Shown piece by piece: positions 7,051-15,821 of a stretch of DNA of 25,289 nucleotides. The position numbers and the translations under genes were made by a program. Every line of letters starts with the position of its first letter. Positions within the stretch are counted from its first letter, which is position 1. Origin of the DNA: JAHIKV01 sp965195225 (lineage in GTDB: Bacteria; Planctomycetota; Planctomycetia; Pirellulales; Thermoguttaceae); the NCBI GenBank assembly GCA_965195225.1, contig CBDAFL010000189.1:1-25289 (forward strand), in the 5' to 3' direction. The notes under the pieces are model-generated. The model did no database searches, was not told the origin of the DNA, and saw only the letters and a program-made list of their open reading frames with translations.

Positions 7051-8181
7051 ATGAATACAGCCTCAAAAATCTTGCTCGTTGCACTGGCGTTGAATTGTTC
7101 CAGCTTGGCGATTGCCGTCGAGTACACTTTCACCCGAGTTTACACCGGGCCGGCACAGCCGGGCGTCGCCATCAACGATAACGGCCTTGTCGCGCTAATC
7201 TCGAATTATTCGCTGATTACCACCGATGGCCACACCTCGACGATCATTGCCAGTCCAACCGGGCCAAATAGTCTAGCGGACACCTATGCGCAGGTCTTGT
7301 CTCTAAACAACAACGGCTACGTCGCATTTCGCGGAAACGCTCCTGGCACGCCGAACTGGACGTATGGAATATTGGCGTCCAATGGAACAACCACCCACAA
7401 GATTGCAGCGAATTTTGCCAACGGTGGATCATTTGAAGCGATTTCAACCTGGGCCTCGTCGATAAACGACAACGGCCTGGTTGCCTTTGGAGCAAAGCCA
7501 ACGGGTGGGAATTATCGGATTTATGTCGGTGACGGCGTCTCGCCGACATCCGAAGTCAACGATCATTATGGGTCCGTACCGGCTGTGAACAATGCCGGTA
7601 CAGTAGTTTATCGGAACGGTGACACGTTCACGATGGAGATGCAGAAGGGGACTGAACTCTACTCTCTCCCCGATGTCATTGCCGCCCACATGCCGGACAT
7701 TAATGACTCCGGTACAGCAGCCTTTTTCGGAGGAGTTGAAGGCGTTCAGAAAGTCGTCGTCTGGGACGGCGTTTCGTCGCCAATGTTTATCGACGGAAGT
7801 TTGTATTACTGCCTAACCGATGGTTTGGTGTTTGATGGAGGATCCCCAAGTTGTGCCATCAACAATCAAGGTCTCGTGGTCTTTGGAGCGACAACGCAAT
7901 CGAATCCATATATGCAAGGAATATTCACGGGGCCTGATCCGGTTGCAGACAAGGTGATTCAGGCGGGTGATCTGCTTGATGGTTTTGCGGTCGAGACCTT
8001 ATCCTTTTCGCGTAACGGATTGAACAACCGAGGAGAGATCGCATTCGTAGCGTACCTTAGCGACTGGACAACGGGCGTGTGGGTTGCCACACCCGTGCCG
8101 GAACCGTCCACTCTCATCCTGCTTGCCGCCGGGGCGGTCAGCTTGCTCGCCTATGTTTGGCGGCGGCGGGTAATGCAATAA
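7051..8181 (+). CDS. PEP-CTERM protein with tandem NxxGxxAF-type repeats
   Basis: This is a secreted protein of 376 residues. A signal peptide covers about residues 1-22. Seven copies of an N-x-x-G-x-hydrophobic-hydrophobic motif start near residues 41 (INDNGLVAL), 85, 138 (INDNGLVAF), 179, 217, 270 and 324 (LNNRGEIAF), spaced 38-54 residues apart. This matches the 'choice-of-anchor tandem repeat NxxGxxAF' class, probably a beta-propeller-like surface protein. The end VPEPST, hydrophobic helix and Arg cluster is a PEP-CTERM sorting signal. An in-frame extension to 6991 lacks signal-peptide sense, so 7051 is chosen; the ribosome site is weak (GGGAAG about 10 bases upstream). Its stop is only 9 bases from the stop of the converging kinase gene. 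Function is unknown, and no catalytic motif is visible. Confidence 0.85.
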   Translation: MNTASKILLVALALNCSSLAIAVEYTFTRVYTGPAQPGVAINDNGLVALISNYSLITTDGHTSTIIASPTGPNSLADTYAQVLSLNNNGYVAFRGNAPGTPNWTYGILASNGTTTHKIAANFANGGSFEAISTWASSINDNGLVAFGAKPTGGNYRIYVGDGVSPTSEVNDHYGSVPAVNNAGTVVYRNGDTFTMEMQKGTELYSLPDVIAAHMPDINDSGTAAFFGGVEGVQKVVVWDGVSSPMFIDGSLYYCLTDGLVFDGGSPSCAINNQGLVVFGATTQSNPYMQGIFTGPDPVADKVIQAGDLLDGFAVETLSFSRNGLNNRGEIAFVAYLSDWTTGVWVATPVPEPSTLILLAAGAVSLLAYVWRRRVMQ

Positions 8182-8190
8182 AGAATATAT

Positions 8191-9840
8191 TTACACCCCA
8201 GCGTTAACCGTTTCTTCCCGCCGCGACCACCACTCGGCGGCTTGCCGGCGGCTCCAGCCGTCGGCCGATTGACAGGCGGCCAACGCATCGGCCATCTCCG
8301 CGGTGTTTTGGAACCGATCGGCGGGGTTCTTCGCCAGACATCGCAGGATCACCGCTTCCAGGTCGGCGGGGATTTCAGGGCAATGTTCCGAGGGAGGGAC
8401 CACCGGATCGTGGGCGTGGGCAAAGATCACCTTGATCGCCCTATCGCCCGCGAAAGGCGGCAATCCCGTCAGCAGAAAGTAGCCCACCGCGCCGAGCGAA
8501 TAGATGTCGCTGCGGCCGTCCGGCCGGGTCTCGCCGAGGGCCTGCTCGGGCGAGATGAACAGCGGCGAGCCGGTAATCGTACCCTCGGCGGTAAGGTGGA
8601 TCGACTCTTCTTCCAGGATCGGTTTGACCAGCCCGAAGTCGAGGAGCTTAACCACGTCGTGGACTCCGCCCCGCTGTGCGACGAAGATATTGCCCGGCTT
8701 GATGTCGCGGTGGATCAGCCCGGCGGCGTGCGCCTCGGCCAGGGCGTCGCACGCCTGACTGAGCAGATATATCACCCGCTCGGGAGGCATCGGTCCGAAC
8801 CGATCGACCATCTCGCCCAGGCTCATGCCGGGCAGGTACTCCATGACGTAGTAGAAGGTTCCGTCGGCGGTGCAGCCGTAGTCGAAGATTTCGACCGTGT
8901 TCCAGTGCGACAATTTCGCGGTCGCCCGGACCTCACGTTGGAACCGGGCCAGAACCTTTGGGTTGCCGGTCTTGTCGGGGCGAATCAGCTTGACCACGCA
9001 AGGGCGTTTGAGCAATTGATGCTCGGCCAAAAAAACCTCGCCCATCCCGCCGGCGCCGATGCGGTGCGTTAGCCGGTATTGGCCCAACTGTCGCGCCTCG
9101 AATGCCTCTCGCCGCAGGGCGCCGATAATGTCCACGCCGAGAATGCCGCTCATACCCGCCAGACAGAAAATCAATACCAATCGCAATATCTGATCCGTAG
9201 CGGTGTGTTCGGCCACGTGTGGACACCACCACATCATACACAGCAACAAAGCCATCGGCGCAATGCACATCAGTCCGATGGCCACGGACGCCCGCCGCAG
9301 GGTGTTCGGGATGAACAGGGCGTAGGTGTAGATCAGGATCAACCACAAGCCCTCGGGGAAATCCAACACGCCTTCGCGGCATGAAGCGATCGTGAGAAAG
9401 TATTGCACTACGAGAAAGAAGACCGCCGGCAGGCCGAAAGTGATCCATTCCGACACCCGCAACCACCATAAGGGCAAATCGCATCGGCGACACAAGCTGG
9501 CCGCCAACAGCCCCAACACCACGGTGGCCGCGACGTGGAACCAAAATAGAAAGACGTCGACCGAGCGGGAGAAATCGGTGTACAAGCCATGTACGACCAG
9601 AAAGGCCGCGAACCCGGCGAACAACACCAGCGTGGCGGTGCGCAACCTAGACCGCAGCAGGTCTTGGGTCTCGCGGGTCAATTCGGGTGCGGCGCCTTCG
9701 ACAAACTCCACGCCCGCCGCCCCGGCCTTGATCCCGCTCAAAACCGTGTCTCCCGAGGAGACCGCGTTCGGGCCGGAATCGATTTCCACGGTCGGATCGC
9801 CCGGCAAGAGGGTTTTGTCGGTGTTCGTCAAATCAGACAT
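8191..9840 (-). CDS. Membrane-anchored eukaryote-like Ser/Thr protein kinase (six TM helices, then kinase)
   Basis: In the 549 residues, about 1-65 are a cytoplasmic-looking tail. Six hydrophobic helices lie at about 68-87, 96-115, 132-152, 163-179, 184-204 and 218-240. The kinase domain covers about 255-525: glycine loop GAGGMGEV (262-269), Lys284 in VVKLI, HRDIKPGN (377-384), DFG (401-403), SPE in place of APE (430-432) and DIYSLG. All residues needed for phosphotransfer are present. The order is reversed from PknB-type enzymes, which have kinase first and one TM, so the membrane part may be the sensor. No Shine-Dalgarno sequence precedes the ATG. It follows the large kinase gene on the same strand after 150 bases rich in repeats. 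Target and ligand are unknown. Confidence 0.9.
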   Translation of the reverse strand: MSDLTNTDKTLLPGDPTVEIDSGPNAVSSGDTVLSGIKAGAAGVEFVEGAAPELTRETQDLLRSRLRTATLVLFAGFAAFLVVHGLYTDFSRSVDVFLFWFHVAATVVLGLLAASLCRRCDLPLWWLRVSEWITFGLPAVFFLVVQYFLTIASCREGVLDFPEGLWLILIYTYALFIPNTLRRASVAIGLMCIAPMALLLCMMWWCPHVAEHTATDQILRLVLIFCLAGMSGILGVDIIGALRREAFEARQLGQYRLTHRIGAGGMGEVFLAEHQLLKRPCVVKLIRPDKTGNPKVLARFQREVRATAKLSHWNTVEIFDYGCTADGTFYYVMEYLPGMSLGEMVDRFGPMPPERVIYLLSQACDALAEAHAAGLIHRDIKPGNIFVAQRGGVHDVVKLLDFGLVKPILEEESIHLTAEGTITGSPLFISPEQALGETRPDGRSDIYSLGAVGYFLLTGLPPFAGDRAIKVIFAHAHDPVVPPSEHCPEIPADLEAVILRCLAKNPADRFQNTAEMADALAACQSADGWSRRQAAEWWSRREETVNAGV

Positions 9841-9885
9841 GTATACATCATATACAGAGATGGCAGTTGAGGCGACCCGGGTTGC

Positions 9886-9988
9886 GAAACGGGGACGCAG
9901 CTAGTTTCGTGAAGATCGTGTCGTCCCAGCTTGCCAATACTAGCTTCGTCCCCGTTTCAACTTCGTCCCCGTTTCAACTTCGTTTCAA
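9886..9988. repeat. Inverted and direct repeats between the two kinase genes
   Basis: The segment 9886-9905 (starting GAAACGGGGACGCAGC) and 9939-9958 form a 20-bp inverted repeat with one mismatch. After this, CTTCGTCCCCGTTTCAA occurs twice in tandem (9944-9960 and 9961-9977), then a shortened CTTCGTTTCAA. The motif recurs as GAAACGGGGATGCAGCT at 13910-13926. The array directly abuts the stop region of the large kinase gene at 9991. Confidence 0.8.
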
Positions 9989-9990
9989 CT

Positions 9991-12900
9991 TCAAAACTTG
10001 ATAACGCCGGCGGCGCGGAGTTGGAACGCCAGCTTGAGCATATCGAGCATCTCCGGCGTGTATTGCACGCCCATGTCTCCACCGTCGGACGCCTTGCCGC
10101 GGCAGGGGCTTTTCGGGCCAAGCCGGTAGTCGTGCCCCTTGGGATTGACGAACTGCGGATCGACGCTCATGCAGTTCTTGCCGGGTCTGGCCAAATCCTG
10201 GTAGCGGCGGAAGACGTTGCAGTAATCCAACTTGTTAGGCAGTCGCCTTGAACGGACCTCACCAATAATGCAATCCACAAGTATGTTGGGCGAAGCAGGG
10301 ATTTGTATATTCACAAGGCCTGGGATGGTGCAATGGCGTAACTCACAAGCCCGGCCTGCATAAACACCACCTGCCACAAGGTTGTGAAGTTGCAGGGAAC
10401 CGGTGCCACCATGAATGCCACCCTTGAGCAACACGCTGTTGCTAACAGTCAGCGGTATCATCGAATGTGACCCTTCGACACACACGCACGTGTCAAGGTG
10501 CGCACTCGGACCGGCGGAGAATGAAGTGCCCGAGAGAATACTCGATCGCACATGCACCGGCCCCCAATTTACTTGGAGCTTGCCGGCAATTACCACTTGC
10601 TCGATAGAAACATCAGCCTCCTCGACAGTAACCATATTGATAATCGGCCAGCAGTCTTTCTTGCCGCGGATTGTAAGCCCTTCCTTTTCTTTTGGGATGA
10701 CGATTTCCTCGTTGTAAGGCCCGACATCCTGAATCTCGATCAGACTGTTGGACGGTGCGGCGTTGATGGCGGTTTGAATGGTTTTGTGGTCGCCTTTGCC
10801 GCCTTGCCGAACGGTGATCCGCTTGCCGAGCTTGGCCACGACAAACTCCATCTCGACAAAGGACGGTTTTCGCTTTGCATCAGTCACCGCAGTGGAGTCG
10901 GCGTAGCCGGTTTTGAGTTTTTCGACCAGCGGTTTCAGATCGAACGGCTCGTTGTCCTTGAGGAGTTTTGCCGCCTGGGCGTATAGCTCCTCGGCTTCCG
11001 ATTCGTAGATACCGCTCTTGACGGCGGCCCGGGTGGCGTCGAACGATTCTCGATTGGATGCGAACCAGGTGGTCTTTGCATATTTCTTCTCGATGTCGGC
11101 CAGTGCGATCTTGGCCTTGCGGAACTCTTTTTTCTCCAACAGTTCGTTTGCCTCGGCCAGCGCCGTATCGGCAAGCGATGCAAGATAACGATCCACCTCG
11201 GTGCCGAGCGACTGTGCCTTGGCGAACAGTTTTTCGGCCAAAGCCGCATCGTTGCACACCAGCGCCAACACGCCCGCCGACAGCCAGTCGTCGGCGTTGT
11301 TGGGGTCGATCACAAGCTGTAGGAGTTTTGGCCTGACTTTCTGATTCAGTTTGCCCCACGGGTGCAGTTCGATCTTGCCGCTACGGAGTTTCGCGGCGAT
11401 GGCATTCTCATCGGCGCCGGTTATATTGCCGCCGATGCCGTGCAGCATCAGGTCGCGTTTGCTTAGCTGCAATTTCTCGGCGTTGATTTTAGCGATCATC
11501 CGGGCCTTCAGCGCCGCCATGCGTTTAACTTCGTCGCGGCGTTGGGCCAGCCGGGCGGTGAACTTCGGCTCAGCGTCGAAGCGTACTTTCTCCAACGCCT
11601 CGGCGGCGCCGTGAAAATCCCATTCGGCAATCTTCGCTTCGGCCGGGGCTATGGCATCGGTGTACCGTTGCTCGCGGCGGCGTTGTGCCGCAGTTGCTTC
11701 CTCTTCTGACTTCTTGGCTGCCGCTTCTTGTACACGTGCCGCTTTTTGTTTGGCTAGTGCCTCTGCCTCCTGTTTGGCCCGCGCCGCTTCTTGTTTGGCT
11801 ATGTCCGCTTCCGCTTGTGGCTGTTCGTCGTGGCCCGATTCATCGGGTTTACTGGGTTGAACACCTGGAGAGACCGCATGAATGCGGTCACTACGAACAG
11901 GTTCTTGTTCGGCCACAGGAGCCGAGATTTCCCAGGTCGGCTTGATCCCAAAATCCTTCCCCTCGACGATCGTAACGGCCTGCTCGAACGGCTCGAACCC
12001 AACTCGAACGATCCGAACCTTGTGCGGCCCGGCGTCCAACGGCACCCTCACCCTGGCCCAACCCGGCCGCGGTTTCATTGTCGAGAGCTTTTGCTCTTTG
12101 CCATCGATCTCCATTTTCGCGTCGCGGCGTTCAGCCACGGGCCACTGAAGTACCAGATACGATTGGCGCAGCCATCGCGGCGAGACGTTCCGACGGTCGC
12201 CGGGTTCCAGTTGAACGACTTCTTCCCACCGCTTATACCCCGGGCGCTGGGCGACAATGCGATGCTCGCCCGGCTCACAGCTGTACTCGATGGCGCCCTT
12301 GGACGGGGGAAAGCGGTTACTGTTGCCGTCAATCATCAGTTTGACTTCTTCGCGCACGTCCGCCGGCCAGTCGAACACCAGCACCGGGTCAGGCAGCGGA
12401 CCGGGCATCAGCAGCGACCTTCCGACGAAAATCGCGATAATCAGCAACAAAAGGCCCACACCCGCAGCGCCGAAGATCAGAGACTGCTTCGTCCGAACCA
12501 CTTTCTTGCTGCCGGGCAGCGAAGACTGGACACCCAACTGCTGCAAAAACTGTGCCAGCCCGGATGATCGCGACGCCGCAGTCTCTTCCATCGCATGGCT
12601 CGGCCCGAGTGCCGGCGGCTTGTGCTCGGCGACTGCCAACAGCCCCGGCAGGTCGCAACCGGCCGCAAACGGACCCACAGCGTCGGCCACCTCGGCCGGC
12701 GTGCGGAACCGCCGGGCCGGGTCTTTCGCAATCATCCGATGAATGATCGATACCAACTCCTTGGGCAGGTCGTCGCGGAACCGGGTAATCTTCGGCGGCG
12801 GCTTGCGCAGGTGTGCCTCCATCTTCTCAAACGGGGTCTTATACTGCGAATCGCTGAACGGCGCATGACCGGCAAGCAGCTTATACAACGTGCAGCCGAG

Positions 12901-13899
12901 GCTGTAGATGTCTGCTCGAATGTCGACGTTGTGCGTGTCGGTGGTTTGCTCGGGCGCCATGTAGTCCAGCGTGCCGAGTGTCTGGCCGGTGCCGGTCATT
13001 TCGTCCTCGTCCGGATGGCCGGACTGGAATCGGGCCAGCCCCAGGTCGAGCAGTTTGACTTGTCCCTGGCGAGTCAACATCAGGTTCGACGGCTTCACGT
13101 CGCGGTGGACCAGTTTGTGTTGCTCGACACTCTGTAGCGCCAACGCCGCTTGACGGACCAACTCGCACGCATCGGCCACCGGCAACTGGTCTACACACCG
13201 CACGATGTCCCTCAAATCCAGGCCCTCGATCAGTTCGGTAACCAGGAAACGTGTTCCGTCGATCTCGCGTGCGTCCATGGCGCGGACGATGTTCGGATGG
13301 TCAACGGCGCCGACGGCCTTCATTTCGCGTTCGAATCGTGCAATTGCATTCTTGTCTGCAAATCGTGACTTTGTAAGCACCTTGACGGCGACATGGCGAC
13401 CCAGTTTGGTGTGCAGTGCCCTGTAGACGATACCCATGCCGCCTTCGCCCAGCTTCTCGAACAGTTCGTATTCACCGAGCCGGGTGGCATGGGCATCTTG
13501 CCCGTGCTTTGGTAATGACTCGAATGTTATGGTCGGCTCACCGACCAACTGAGTGGCACGGGCATCTTGCCCGTGTTTTGGTGGCGGCTGGGTGTTCACA
13601 GGCTGGAAACCTGTGCTACGGGCCGTTTCTCGCAATTGCCGGTCGTAGTTGGCTTTCTTCTCCGGGTTGAGCAGGCACACCCTGACGGCCGACACCTCGT
13701 TGAGCAATTTCTGCGAGAATGCGGTATGACGACCCGCTTGGAATGTTCGCAAATGGATCATCCGCTGATCGGCGGCGTGTTCGATGGCGGCGGGCTTGGT
13801 CTCGAACGGCTTTAACCCCAGCAGCCGGTAGTGGTTCGGCGGTTGCTCCTCTGGCGGAATGCCCAGCCACAGATGATAAGGATCGAAGACGCTTGACAT
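9991..13899 (-). CDS. Large multidomain Ser/Thr protein kinase: J-like domain, kinase, TM, PEGA-like repeats, coiled coil, beta-helix
   Basis: This is a protein of 1302 residues. Residues 1-90 form a planctomycete J-like module (YHLWLGIPPEEQPPNHYRLLGL) without an HPD motif. Residues 92-141 are a linker built from dispersed DNA repeats. The kinase domain is about 143-410: glycine loop GEGGMGIV (151-158), Lys173, HRDVKPSN (265-272) and DLG instead of DFG at 285-287. One TM helix lies at about 473-495. Two PEGA-like beta modules follow, at about 505-575 and 580-655. A Lys/Ala/Glu-rich coiled coil lies at about 695-745. A right-handed parallel beta-helix-like domain runs from about 1025 to the end, beginning TVRQGGKGDHKTIQTAINAA. 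The kinase faces the cytoplasm and the C-terminal two thirds should be outside. No Shine-Dalgarno sequence precedes the start. Domain calls are by eye; the kinase is certain. Confidence 0.92.
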   Translation of the reverse strand: MSSVFDPYHLWLGIPPEEQPPNHYRLLGLKPFETKPAAIEHAADQRMIHLRTFQAGRHTAFSQKLLNEVSAVRVCLLNPEKKANYDRQLRETARSTGFQPVNTQPPPKHGQDARATQLVGEPTITFESLPKHGQDAHATRLGEYELFEKLGEGGMGIVYRALHTKLGRHVAVKVLTKSRFADKNAIARFEREMKAVGAVDHPNIVRAMDAREIDGTRFLVTELIEGLDLRDIVRCVDQLPVADACELVRQAALALQSVEQHKLVHRDVKPSNLMLTRQGQVKLLDLGLARFQSGHPDEDEMTGTGQTLGTLDYMAPEQTTDTHNVDIRADIYSLGCTLYKLLAGHAPFSDSQYKTPFEKMEAHLRKPPPKITRFRDDLPKELVSIIHRMIAKDPARRFRTPAEVADAVGPFAAGCDLPGLLAVAEHKPPALGPSHAMEETAASRSSGLAQFLQQLGVQSSLPGSKKVVRTKQSLIFGAAGVGLLLLIIAIFVGRSLLMPGPLPDPVLVFDWPADVREEVKLMIDGNSNRFPPSKGAIEYSCEPGEHRIVAQRPGYKRWEEVVQLEPGDRRNVSPRWLRQSYLVLQWPVAERRDAKMEIDGKEQKLSTMKPRPGWARVRVPLDAGPHKVRIVRVGFEPFEQAVTIVEGKDFGIKPTWEISAPVAEQEPVRSDRIHAVSPGVQPSKPDESGHDEQPQAEADIAKQEAARAKQEAEALAKQKAARVQEAAAKKSEEEATAAQRRREQRYTDAIAPAEAKIAEWDFHGAAEALEKVRFDAEPKFTARLAQRRDEVKRMAALKARMIAKINAEKLQLSKRDLMLHGIGGNITGADENAIAAKLRSGKIELHPWGKLNQKVRPKLLQLVIDPNNADDWLSAGVLALVCNDAALAEKLFAKAQSLGTEVDRYLASLADTALAEANELLEKKEFRKAKIALADIEKKYAKTTWFASNRESFDATRAAVKSGIYESEAEELYAQAAKLLKDNEPFDLKPLVEKLKTGYADSTAVTDAKRKPSFVEMEFVVAKLGKRITVRQGGKGDHKTIQTAINAAPSNSLIEIQDVGPYNEEIVIPKEKEGLTIRGKKDCWPIINMVTVEEADVSIEQVVIAGKLQVNWGPVHVRSSILSGTSFSAGPSAHLDTCVCVEGSHSMIPLTVSNSVLLKGGIHGGTGSLQLHNLVAGGVYAGRACELRHCTIPGLVNIQIPASPNILVDCIIGEVRSRRLPNKLDYCNVFRRYQDLARPGKNCMSVDPQFVNPKGHDYRLGPKSPCRGKASDGGDMGVQYTPEMLDMLKLAFQLRAAGVIKF
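11872..11889. repeat. Palindromic repeat inside the large kinase gene
   Basis: GACCGCAT-GA-ATGCGGTC is a perfect palindrome lying in frame within the coding sequence. On the coding strand it yields DRIHAV, part of a low-complexity stretch (SDRIHAVSPGVQPSKP) between the PEGA-like modules and the coiled coil. It looks like an inserted dispersed repeat that kept the frame. Confidence 0.65.
13484..13620. repeat. Cluster of dispersed repeats translated as the J-like/kinase linker
   Basis: Two 29-base copies, 13484-13512 and 13553-13581, agree at 27 positions. They encode PKHGQDAHAT and PKHGQDARAT in the large kinase. A third, different element at 13597-13620 has a CACAGG/CCTGTG hairpin and encodes ARSTGFQPV. 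As far as I recall, these peptides recur in unrelated planctomycete proteins because the underlying DNA repeats are dispersed. Confidence 0.8.
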
Positions 13900-13909
13900 A
13901 GTTGTATCC

Positions 13910-13926
13910 GAAACGGGGATGCAGCT
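13910..13926. repeat. Short repeat upstream of the large kinase start
   Basis: GAAACGGGGATGCAGCT differs in one base from the segment starting at 9886. It fills most of the 27-base gap between the lipoprotein stop and the kinase ATG, occupying the place where a ribosome binding site would be. Confidence 0.7.
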
Positions 13927-14511
13927 CTACAGCATGTCGATCGACGCGGAAAGCCGCTTGCCGTCGCGGTCCTCGATGTGCGATCGGAACGGACCGTTCT
14001 CGGGCCGCCAACGCTGAACCGCCGTGTAGAGGGTCCTCTTTTTCGACAGCCGGACCGCTTGTTTCACCGGAGCGCCCTTCGCGCGTTCGATGACCCAAAC
14101 GTATCCCGACTTTGGGTTCGGCTCGCCGAGAACGAACTCGTACTCGACGCTGAACATCATCATCGTCCCCTCGGGGCCGGGCTGAGCCAACGCGACCCCG
14201 GTGGAAAGCTCGATCGAGTGCCGGTCGGTGACGATTGTGCGCGGCGGTGCAAGCGGCGGCACGACAGGCGCAGGCGGCTCGGATGCCGGCTGCTCGACCG
14301 GCTTGCTCTCTGGCACGGCGGTCGGCGCGGGCAATTGCGCCGACGGCGATTCAAGAACCGGAGCCGGGGACGACGGTGGCGGTTCGGGCGACGAAGGTGC
14401 TTCCGCCTGCGGTTCCGCCCTCGAGGGCGGACTCGGAACGTAATTTTCCGAACAACCCGCCGTCCAAAAAACCGTTGCCGCGACGAACGCCGCGATTAAG
14501 AAGCGTTGCAT
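13927..14511 (-). CDS. Proline-rich lipoprotein of unknown function
   Basis: The 194-residue product begins MQRFLIAAFVAATVFWTAGC. The lipobox TAGC with Cys20 predicts lipid anchoring after export. Residues about 25-95 are rich in Pro, Ser, Ala and Glu, a flexible tether. The globular part, about 96-194, includes VEYEFVLGEPNPKSGYVWVIE and a C-terminal HIEDRDGKRLSASIDML; I do not recognise its family. The ATG at 14511 has GGGAGG 5 bases upstream and is preferred over a longer frame to 14823, which overlaps the membrane gene and has no signal. It lies 35 bases after the membrane-protein gene and 27 bases before the large kinase, all on one strand, so co-transcription is likely. It may be an envelope partner of the kinase; that is inference. 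Confidence 0.8.
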   Translation of the reverse strand: MQRFLIAAFVAATVFWTAGCSENYVPSPPSRAEPQAEAPSSPEPPPSSPAPVLESPSAQLPAPTAVPESKPVEQPASEPPAPVVPPLAPPRTIVTDRHSIELSTGVALAQPGPEGTMMMFSVEYEFVLGEPNPKSGYVWVIERAKGAPVKQAVRLSKKRTLYTAVQRWRPENGPFRSHIEDRDGKRLSASIDML

Positions 14512-14546
14512 GACGACCTCCCACGATACAGTGCCGGCGGATTGTC

Positions 14547-15821
14547 TTAAACCTCGGGTGCCTCCGACGAATCGGCGTTGGGCGAGTCGGCGTCGTCGCC
14601 TTCCGCGACCGGGGCACCGGACGGATCGGCGCCGATCGTGGGCAGGTCGGCCGGCTCTTCGTCGGCGTCGAGGTACACTTCGTTCATTTCCATCGCGTCC
14701 ACGTCGCGGCGGAGCAGCAAGTAGATCGCGGCCGAAGCGGACCAGAAATAGCTGAACAGGTAGCCGACGGCCAACAGCTTCACGCATCCGGCCCAAAAGC
14801 TGATCAGTCCGGCGCCGAACCAACCGACCCCGCCGAGTTCCCCACTAGTGCCCATAATCGAGAGTATCCGGTTCTCACCGCATCCCCATCCGGCGGCCCA
14901 ATAGCTCATCCAGACAATGCCGGCGGCGAACTCACGGACCAACAGCCAGCCGAGCCAGCCGACGAAAGCAGCCACCACCGCATAGAACAGGTAGTGGAGC
15001 GGCTTTTGGAAAATGTATGCGTAAGAGCGACTCAGGGCGTCGAAGCTGTCGGACCCCTCGGCGCTGATGGCGCTCCACATCAGCGGCCAGCCGAACAGCA
15101 CGCCCAGCAGCAGCAGGACCATTATGAAACCGGCCAGCAGCGCCAACGGCCACACGATGCCTCCCACAAGAATCCCGAAGCCGCCGGCGCGCATAATCAG
15201 CCCGAGAATGATGACGGGCATGGCCATCAGCAGCACGCCTCCGACGGGCAACAGCGGTGCGGCAAAATAGGCGGGCCATTTCCGCCCGGCGAAGCGCATG
15301 GCCGTGCCCCAGCCAACCTGTTCTTCGACCGCCAACTGGACGGCGGCGGTGCGACAGATGGCGGCCCCGAAAAACGCCCAAACCGCCGCGGCCCACAGCC
15401 CGCAGAGGATTATCGACGCGATAGCCCGCGGGGGCGTTGCCGACAGTCCGGTTTGCGATATGCCCTCGATGGCCGGCTGCGTCAGCGTCGCCCAGGAGCA
15501 GAACATCGGATTATCCCACTGCCAACTCGAGGCCGGTATTTCCATCCTACTACCGATTAGCAACGGCCGATCGGGCACGGCCTCAGTAACGGCTTGCCAG
15601 GGACGTCCGCTGTACGATTCAAGCCACTTTGTGGCGCGGCAATCCGTGGAGAAAACTGTTCCCAGCAGACCCCACCCTGCTGCCGTAAGTAAGATTGCCA
15701 CCGCGCCGAGCACCAATGCCCGAAAGGCGATGGCCAAGCGAAACGCCCTGATGATCCTCAGCCAGGGAAAGACCTCCGACCACGCCACCGCCCGAATCGT
15801 ATCGCCGTTTTGTTCCATCAT
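14547..15821 (-). CDS. Polytopic membrane protein, conserved planctomycete type, unknown function
   Basis: This is a hydrophobic protein of 424 residues. The N-terminal AWSEVFPWLRIIRAFRLAI region precedes helices at about 31-55, 130-155, 190-215, 220-250 and 275-300, with more near 345-375. An extracytoplasmic segment of about 70 residues lies between the first two helices. The end, about 385-424, is highly acidic (Asp, Glu, Pro, Ala) and probably cytoplasmic. No catalytic motif or transporter signature is recognised. The first of two adjacent ATGs (15821) has GGAG 7 bases upstream and is used. The ribosome site runs directly into a run of nine G on the coding strand. It heads the likely operon with the lipoprotein and the kinases. 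Confidence 0.75.
   Translation of the reverse strand: MMEQNGDTIRAVAWSEVFPWLRIIRAFRLAIAFRALVLGAVAILLTAAGWGLLGTVFSTDCRATKWLESYSGRPWQAVTEAVPDRPLLIGSRMEIPASSWQWDNPMFCSWATLTQPAIEGISQTGLSATPPRAIASIILCGLWAAAVWAFFGAAICRTAAVQLAVEEQVGWGTAMRFAGRKWPAYFAAPLLPVGGVLLMAMPVIILGLIMRAGGFGILVGGIVWPLALLAGFIMVLLLLGVLFGWPLMWSAISAEGSDSFDALSRSYAYIFQKPLHYLFYAVVAAFVGWLGWLLVREFAAGIVWMSYWAAGWGCGENRILSIMGTSGELGGVGWFGAGLISFWAGCVKLLAVGYLFSYFWSASAAIYLLLRRDVDAMEMNEVYLDADEEPADLPTIGADPSGAPVAEGDDADSPNADSSEAPEV

Noticed and set aside
13553..13571. Second sigma-54-like site (TGGCAC...TTGC)
   Set aside because: Spacing is 7 instead of 5 bases and it lies within a repeat inside the coding sequence of the large kinase.
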